Origin: Phycisphaerales bacterium
Lineage (GTDB): Bacteria; Pseudomonadota; Gammaproteobacteria; Competibacterales; Competibacteraceae
Length of the DNA stretch: 11,929 bases
Assembly (NCBI GenBank): GCA_014879435.1
Contig: JACSSB010000169.1
Location: forward strand, 1 to 11,929
Direction of reading: 5' to 3'
Shown here: one piece after another, positions 7,496 to 11,929 of the stretch
Layout: the number at the start of each line of letters is the position of its first letter
Numbering within the stretch: the first letter of the stretch is position 1
Program-made: the position numbers and the translations under genes
The notes under the pieces: generated by a model
Seen by the model: the letters and a program-made list of their open reading frames with translations, nothing else
What the model was told of the DNA's origin: nothing
Database searches by the model: none

Positions 7496-7534
7496 CCCAC
7501 CCACCTTTCCCTCTATGCGGAAAAGGTGGGTGGG
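7496..7534. terminator. Long hairpin between convergent glgP and the M23 peptidase gene
   Basis: CCCACCCACCTTTCC (7496-7510) pairs with GGAAAAGGTGGGTGGG (7519-7534) around an eight-base loop. The only flaw is one extra A bulged on the right arm, giving a 15-base-pair stem. It sits nine bases after the glgP stop codon and before the end of the oppositely oriented peptidase gene, so it may end transcripts from both sides. Neither side has a following T-run, so it is not a textbook intrinsic terminator; it may instead stabilise 3' ends. Confidence 0.6.
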
Positions 7535-7575
7535 CTTCGCAACAAAGACCTTCCCGTTTCCGGTTTCGCTACGCT

Positions 7576-8385
7576 CTAGCGCATCGGTGGAACCAACAGC
7601 GCCGGATCAATGCGCGCTTCCCGCCAGTTCATCCGCCAATCCAGGTGTGGCCCGGTGACCCGACCGCTCTTGCCCACGGTGGCAACCACCTCACCCTGAT
7701 GTACCACCTGCCCGACTCGTGCATGGATCTGGTTTAGATGCATCAAGGTAGAACTGAGTCGATACCCATGATCGATGATTAAGGTGGCCCCGCTGTAGTA
7801 CAGATCGGGCTCGGCCAGGATCACGACGCCATCGGCTGGAGCACGCACCGGCGTACCAACGGGCGCGGCAACATCGACACCATAATGAGGTTGGCGAGGT
7901 TCCCCATTGAGAATGCGCTGACTGCCGTATACCCCACTGATACGGCCGGTCGCTGGCCAAATAAAGCCGCTTAGAAAATACGGTTGCTGGATCTCCCGCT
8001 GGCGAGCTGCAGCCACTCGGGCATTTTCTCGGTTGATACGTTCCAACACGCTGGAAGGTGGAGTCACTTTGCTCGAAGATAATCCGTTCAGTCTTTGAAT
8101 ATCATATTCACGTGGCACAATTCTCAGCGACCGTTCTTCCTGATGCCCATTCGGAAAAACCGCGCGCAATCTTGCGATGGGTGGTGCGTCGCGATGAAAT
8201 CCGAACACAAAAACCCCGTTTCGCGTCAACGGTATCGCTTGTCCATCCAGCTCCAAGCGTGTTCCGGGTGGAGCCTGGCCGATGATCAAACCGCCCTGGG
8301 TCAGTTGTCCTCGCCAACTCAGTTCTTCGGCACCAGCCCACAAGGGCCACAACAACACAATGAAGATCCATTTGAATCCACCCAT
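7576..8385 (-). CDS. Periplasmic M23-family (LytM-type) peptidase
   Basis: This 269-residue protein has a signal peptide (hydrophobic residues about 6-17, likely cut after AGA). An N-terminal beta-rich domain (about 20-95, containing QGGLIIGQAPPG) and a helical linker rich in Arg/Glu/Gln (about 110-132) are followed by a C-terminal M23 domain (about 140-262). The domain probably cuts peptide cross-links in peptidoglycan or activates such enzymes. Seen: HYGVD with presumed zinc ligands His167 and Asp171; His216 in MHL; and GPHLDW with His247. In the classic HxH motif the second His is a zinc ligand, but here it is Asp249. I recall this HLDW form in related gammaproteobacterial proteins, so it may be a subfamily trait. 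The start has GGAGGT five bases upstream, the best ribosome binding site in the window. The gene is convergent with glgP. Confidence 0.93.
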   Translation of the reverse strand: MGGFKWIFIVLLWPLWAGAEELSWRGQLTQGGLIIGQAPPGTRLELDGQAIPLTRNGVFVFGFHRDAPPIARLRAVFPNGHQEERSLRIVPREYDIQRLNGLSSSKVTPPSSVLERINRENARVAAARQREIQQPYFLSGFIWPATGRISGVYGSQRILNGEPRQPHYGVDVAAPVGTPVRAPADGVVILAEPDLYYSGATLIIDHGYRLSSTLMHLNQIHARVGQVVHQGEVVATVGKSGRVTGPHLDWRMNWREARIDPALLVPPMR

Positions 8386-8585
8386 CCATTACCTCCGATT
8401 TTATAGGGTCTCGTTCACGATGATTCCGACTCGTCCGGCTCTAAATCCGGCCCATGGTGGCGATCCTTTACTTCTCTTCACTTTGGCTCTTATCGCCACA
8501 TCGATCCCGCATCTATGAGTCTCGTCCGGCGGATCGGTCGGGTGCAGGCTATAGTAACGACTGATGTTCATCGTTTGGAGAATAC

Positions 8586-9935
8586 ATGACTCAGCATTAC
8601 GACCTCATCGTCATCGGCGGTGGTAGTGGTGGCCTGTCGGTGGCGGAACGAGCCGCTCGTCATGGTGCTCGTTGTGCCTTGATCGAAGTTGGCCGACTCG
8701 GTGGCACCTGCGTCAATGTCGGTTGCGTACCCAAAAAAATCATGTGGTACGCCGCCCAACTGGCGCACGCGCTCGATGATGCCCCCAGTTACGGCTTTCG
8801 GCTGGATTATTTCGGCTTCGATTGGCACACCCTCAAGAACGCACGCGATAGCTTCGTGCAAGACATCAATACATGGTATCGCGGCTATCTAGCAGAAGCG
8901 GGTGTCGAACTGATCGAAGGTTTTGGCCATTTCACCGACGCCCGTACCTTGGTGGTGGGAGACCAGCATTACAGCGCCGATCATTTGGTCATTGCCACTG
9001 GCGGCCGACCACGCGTTCCCCAACTGCCCGGTGCTCAATTCGGCATCACTTCCGACGGTTTTTTTGAACTCAATGCCTGTCCACAGCGGGTAGCCATCGC
9101 TGGCAGCGGTTATATCGCAGTAGAACTGGCGGGAATGCTGCACGCTTTGGGCGCCGAAGTGACGCTGCTGCTGCGTAAAGATCAGGTACTGCGGCCATTT
9201 GACGCTCTACTGCGTGAGCAATTGATGGAGCGGCTACGCGAAGACGGCATCCATATCCTCACGCACACTCAAGTCAATGCGGTGGCGCGCATGGCCAAGG
9301 GCACGCTCAATCTGCACTGTACGGGGCGCGGAGATACCCTGGAGGTGGATACCCTGTTATGGGCTATCGGTCGTGACCCCAACACCGATTCGATCAATCT
9401 GGCGGCGGCGGGTGTGGTGACCAACCCGGACGGCAGCATTCCGACCGACCCCTATCAGAACACCAACATCGCGGGCATTTACGCCATCGGCGATGTCACC
9501 GAACGTTTTCACTTAACTCCGGTGGCAATCGCTGCGGGCCGCCGACTGGCTGACCGGCTGTTTGCGCAGCAACCGGATCGCTACCTGCCTTACGAAAATA
9601 TTCCCAGCGTAGTGTTCAGCCACCCACCCATCGCCACGATTGGACTGACCGAGGAAGAAGCGCGGCACCAATACGGCACCGCAGTACGGATCTATCAAAC
9701 CCGCTTCCGGCCGATGTACCACGCTTTCACGCCGCGTCAGCCACAGACCGCCATGAAGCTGGTCTGCCTCGGCCCGGAGGAGAAGATTATCGGTTGCCAT
9801 CTCATCGGCGAGGGTGCCGACGAAATACTACAAGGCTTCGCGGTCGCCATCCGCATGGGTGCGACCAAGCGCGATTTCGACGATACCGTGGCCATCCACC
9901 CTACCAGTGCCGAAGAACTGGTCACGATGCGCTAA
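8586..9935 (+). CDS. gor: Glutathione-disulfide reductase
   Basis: This is a 449-residue flavoprotein disulfide reductase that reduces oxidised glutathione with NADPH in the cytoplasm. Seen: the FAD-binding GGGSGG (11-16); the redox-active disulfide Cys42/Cys47 in CVNVGC, followed by VPKK; and the nucleotide-binding GSGYIAVELAG near 172-182. Basic RK residues around 197 favour NADPH over NADH. The second FAD motif is GIYAIGDV, and the C-terminal catalytic His438 and Glu443 are in HPTSAEE. The RK pair, the YIAVELAG motif and the overall length point to glutathione reductase rather than dihydrolipoamide dehydrogenase, trypanothione reductase or mercuric reductase. GGAG lies five bases before the ATG. 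A TATAGT box at 8550-8555 could be a -10 element, but no -35 matches. The carbonic anhydrase gene follows after 18 bases and is likely in the same transcript. Confidence 0.96.
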   Translation: MTQHYDLIVIGGGSGGLSVAERAARHGARCALIEVGRLGGTCVNVGCVPKKIMWYAAQLAHALDDAPSYGFRLDYFGFDWHTLKNARDSFVQDINTWYRGYLAEAGVELIEGFGHFTDARTLVVGDQHYSADHLVIATGGRPRVPQLPGAQFGITSDGFFELNACPQRVAIAGSGYIAVELAGMLHALGAEVTLLLRKDQVLRPFDALLREQLMERLREDGIHILTHTQVNAVARMAKGTLNLHCTGRGDTLEVDTLLWAIGRDPNTDSINLAAAGVVTNPDGSIPTDPYQNTNIAGIYAIGDVTERFHLTPVAIAAGRRLADRLFAQQPDRYLPYENIPSVVFSHPPIATIGLTEEEARHQYGTAVRIYQTRFRPMYHAFTPRQPQTAMKLVCLGPEEKIIGCHLIGEGADEILQGFAVAIRMGATKRDFDDTVAIHPTSAEELVTMR

Positions 9936-9953
9936 TACGTCGATAGAGAGAAA

Positions 9954-10538
9954 ATGAAGGCTTACACACTACCAACGAGCACTGCCTCCATGCCAATCCG
10001 TCCCTTTGAACAGCACACCCCACGCATCCATCCCACGGTTTACATCGACGACACCGCCTTGATCATCGGTGCCGTTGAAATCGGGGAAGACAGTTCGATC
10101 TGGCCAATGAGCGTGATTCGCGGCGACATCCAGCAGATCCGTATCGGCGCACGTACCAGCATTCAGGATGGCACCATCATTCACGTCACCCACGACAGCC
10201 GCTTTTGCCCAGGGGGTCAACCTACCGTCATCGGCAACGATGTCACGGTCGGTCATAAGGTGATCCTGCATGCCTGCACGATCGAGGATTACTGCCTGAT
10301 CGGCATGGGCTCGATTATCATGGATAAAGCGGTGGTGCAATCACGAGTGACCATTGGCGCGGGCAGCATAGTGCCACCCGGTAAAGTGCTGGAAAGCGGT
10401 TTTCTTTATGTCGGCAGCCCCGTCCGCCAAATCCGGCCACTGAATGATCGTGAGTTGGAATTTCTCGAATACTCGGCTCAGAATTACCGGCGGTTACGGG
10501 AGCGCCACCTACACGACCCCAAAGCCGGCGATCAGTAA
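9954..10538 (+). CDS. Gamma-class carbonic anhydrase family protein, YrdA-like
   Basis: This 194-residue left-handed beta-helix (hexapeptide-repeat) protein of the gamma-carbonic anhydrase/YrdA family normally forms trimers with metal at the subunit interfaces. Hexapeptide-type repeats run from about 36 to 150. Seen: VIRGD (54-58) and IGARTSIQDG (64-73). The probable metal ligands are His77, His101 and His106, the last two within VGHKVILH. The end has the conserved GSPVRQIRPL and a helical tail. The family hydrates CO2 in some members, while others show no measured activity, so catalysis here is inference. The ATG at 9954 follows a GAGAG; an internal ATG at 9990 (MPIRPF) matches the usual family N-terminus and is a real alternative. 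It lies 18 bases after gor. Confidence 0.92.
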   Translation: MKAYTLPTSTASMPIRPFEQHTPRIHPTVYIDDTALIIGAVEIGEDSSIWPMSVIRGDIQQIRIGARTSIQDGTIIHVTHDSRFCPGGQPTVIGNDVTVGHKVILHACTIEDYCLIGMGSIIMDKAVVQSRVTIGAGSIVPPGKVLESGFLYVGSPVRQIRPLNDRELEFLEYSAQNYRRLRERHLHDPKAGDQ

Positions 10539-10887
10539 CCCCAAAGCGTGGCTAATCCCATAAAGCGGATAGATCATCACGCAGAAATCCGATGCGGCTG
10601 GAACATCTCCTTGCCCGCTCGTGGGTGGACGAAATCCACTTGCCCAGATATAGCAAAAATGTGCCATCCATCACTTGCGGCTTCAATGATCATACCAGTA
10701 ACATATGTACCTGCGACACCAGTCCAAAACTAGCGACGCTGCATCCACAGCATCGGCGCTAGTCGTACCCAAACCAGACAACAAACCCAAGCAACAGCGT
10801 ATGCATCAAAGTATGCTGCAAGCATAATGACCCAATTGGCCCTACCGGAATGGCAATGGCCAATCCAATTAATATTCCCTTCACCAT
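10509..10887 (-). pseudogene. Degenerate LysE/RhtB-family exporter
   Basis: Reading the minus strand from ATG 10887 gives MVKGILIGLAIAIPVGPIG, the typical first membrane segment of LysE-type amino-acid exporters, then LCLQHTL and GFVVWFG. There the frame slips by one base (TTSADAV is read in the next frame) and slips back to give SVASFGL. A TGA follows at 10690-10692. Twenty codons after FGL the same frame reads FLLYLG, the spacing expected for this family. It continues to a TAG at 10552-10554. In another frame the end reads HALGLLIAGFGVV and stops at 10509-10511, matching the C-terminal helix of the family. The middle of the protein is missing. At least three frame changes plus stop codons make a sequencing error unlikely. 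The tail overlaps the end of the carbonic anhydrase gene by 30 bases. Family assignment is from memory of motifs. Confidence 0.75.
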
Positions 10888-10903
10888 AACCCTTTTGTAT
10901 AAG
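10875..10903 (+). promoter_or_regulatory. Possible promoter for the bacteriohemerythrin gene
   Basis: TATAAG (10898-10903, five of six matches to -10) is preceded at 17 bases by a weak TTCCCT (10875-10880). It lies 35 bases before the ATG at 10939, and overlaps the first codons of the exporter relic on the other strand. Confidence 0.3.
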
Positions 10904-10938
10904 CAACATCACCACGTCAAACGATAGGAAAAGCCATT

Positions 10939-11418
10939 ATGTCTACGACTCAAGAATACATACCTTGGACAGATGAAATCAGCGTAGGAATTCAGGAAAT
11001 CGATGAGCAACACAAGATTCTTATTGGATTAATCAACAAGTTATATAATGAGGCCATCTTACACAAAACCGATGACACATTGATCAGCGGAATCTTAGCC
11101 GAATTGACCCAATACACGACGGTCCATTTTTCAGTCGAAGAAAGCCTATTTCGTATATTCGACTATCCTGATGTCGACACTCATCAAAAGCATCACGAAC
11201 AACTCAAGGCAGAACTCGTCAATATTCGAAAGAAATTCGATCAAGGGACGCCTGTGAACCTTGAACTGATGAGTTTTCTAAGACAATGGCTAAGGCAGCA
11301 CATTATGAAAGATGATAAGCAGTATAAAAAATTCTTCCTAGAAAAAGGCGTCAGTACTAGCTGGGCAAAAAATCGATCATGGGTTGGAAAAATCTGGGAT
11401 TCCATTTATCTGAAATAA
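10939..11418 (+). CDS. Bacteriohemerythrin (di-iron O2-binding protein)
   Basis: This 159-residue four-helix protein should bind O2 reversibly at a di-iron centre in the cytoplasm. Known roles of the family are oxygen delivery, sensing or scavenging. All seven iron ligands are visible: His25, His63, Glu67, His82, His86, His121 and Asp126, in the usual contexts EQHK, HFSVEE, HQKHHEQL and HIMKDD. The start WTDEISVGI is typical. AGGAA lies eight bases before the ATG. After the fourth helix there is an extra tail (about 137-159) with Trp142, Trp148 and Trp153 and several basic residues, beyond the usual end of the single-domain family. The gene is more AT-rich than its neighbours: 11041-11100 has 24 G/C in 60, against 36 in 60 at 11521-11580 in prlC. 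That suggests it arrived later. Confidence 0.95.
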   Translation: MSTTQEYIPWTDEISVGIQEIDEQHKILIGLINKLYNEAILHKTDDTLISGILAELTQYTTVHFSVEESLFRIFDYPDVDTHQKHHEQLKAELVNIRKKFDQGTPVNLELMSFLRQWLRQHIMKDDKQYKKFFLEKGVSTSWAKNRSWVGKIWDSIYLK

Positions 11419-11447
11419 ATTTTCAACACTAAAATAATGTTTACGCG

Positions 11448-11929
11448 ATGAGCAATCCATTACTGGCAGCCGCTGACTTACCGTGTTATGCCGCTATTCG
11501 GCCTGAACATATCGAACCTGCCATCGATCACACACTGGCCGACAATCGCGCCACACTCGAACGGTTACTGGCCGCGAATCCTGCCCCTACCTGGGATAAT
11601 TTGATCCAGCCGTTAGAGGAATTGGAAGATCGCCTGAGCAGAACCTGGTCACCTGTCAATCATTTGCACTCGGTCCTCGATTCCGAGGAACTACGCGCCG
11701 CTTATAACACCTGCCTGCCTAAGCTGAGTGCCTATTACACTGAGCTGGGTCAACACCAAGGACTGTATCGCGCCTATCAGCAAATTGCCGATGGACCGGA
11801 ATATGCCCAACTCGATGCCGCCCAGCGCAGGGTTATCGACAATGCTCTGCGTGACTTCCGGCTGTCCGGTGTCGCGCTATCACCGGAACAGCGCGACCGC
11901 TATAAAGCGATCATGCAGGAATTGGCGCA
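11448..11929 (+). CDS. prlC: Oligopeptidase A (M3 family), N-terminal part, runs off the window
   Basis: About 160 codons are present. The start MSNPLLAAADLP and the following IRPEHIEPAI, TWDNLIQPLEELED, SPVNHLHSV, GQHQGLYRAY and DNALRDFRLSG closely follow the N-terminal helical region of E. coli oligopeptidase A as I remember it. That enzyme is a cytoplasmic zinc endopeptidase which degrades short peptides and cleaved signal peptides. The zinc motif HExxH would lie beyond the window, so activity cannot be judged. The start is placed by this similarity; no good ribosome binding site precedes it. A tiny frame, ATG 11437 to TGA 11451, overlaps the start codon as ATGA. Confidence 0.9.
   Translation, partial: MSNPLLAAADLPCYAAIRPEHIEPAIDHTLADNRATLERLLAANPAPTWDNLIQPLEELEDRLSRTWSPVNHLHSVLDSEELRAAYNTCLPKLSAYYTELGQHQGLYRAYQQIADGPEYAQLDAAQRRVIDNALRDFRLSGVALSPEQRDRYKAIMQELA

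Noticed and set aside
10516..10547. 10-base direct repeat ACCCCAAAGC (10516-10525 and 10538-10547) around the carbonic anhydrase stop codon, like a target duplication
   Set aside because: On the minus strand both copies fall in the exporter relic's tail and encode similar Leu-Gly and Phe-Gly codons, so codon similarity explains it.
10548..10915. Two small frames (10548-10733 plus, 10730-10915 minus) as separate genes
   Set aside because: Both are wrong-frame or opposite-strand readings of the degraded exporter gene, whose family motifs lie in other frames.

Overview
The window reads as chromosomal DNA of a gammaproteobacterium of moderate GC content. The evidence is a GlgP glycogen phosphorylase, a glutathione reductase, a YrdA-like gamma-carbonic anhydrase and an oligopeptidase A (PrlC) N-terminus, all of which resemble gammaproteobacterial versions as I remember them. 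A glycogen-storing lineage is possible, but I cannot name a genus from the sequence alone. There are no tRNA, rRNA, CRISPR, phage or IS genes.

Left part (1-2953). A leftward pair comes first: a CxxC/CxxH protein of unknown function (547-1011), followed by a short lipoprotein (5-565). An AT-rich spacer separates it from a rightward orphan ParA-type ATPase (1278-2042) and a Sir2-family NAD-dependent deacylase (2183-2953). The Sir2 gene meets a leftward GT-B glycosyltransferase-like gene (2950-4038) tail to tail; the two stop codons share the four bases TTAA. That protein resembles the N-terminal half of plant L-arabinokinase.

Middle part (4039-8385). A divergent regulatory region with ATTGCAA repeats and a palindrome lies ahead of a small protein of unknown function (4241-4558). 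Then comes a gap of about 400 bp, the glycogen phosphorylase gene (4976-7486), a strong hairpin, and a convergent periplasmic M23-type peptidase (7576-8385).

Right part (8586-11929). Glutathione reductase and gamma-carbonic anhydrase are close together in the same direction. The following 400 bp looks empty but holds the wreck of a LysE/RhtB-type amino-acid exporter on the minus strand (10509-10887), with frameshifts, nonsense codons and a lost middle. Next are an AT-rich bacteriohemerythrin gene (10939-11418) and the start of prlC (11448, running off the window).

Most genes are housekeeping: glycogen breakdown, thiol redox, CO2/bicarbonate chemistry, wall remodelling and peptide degradation. 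I found no clear new multi-gene system. The points most worth a second look are the exporter relic, the free-standing arabinokinase-like glycosyltransferase, the CxxC/CxxH protein, the M23 peptidase with an altered metal ligand, and the orphan ParA/Sir2 pair.
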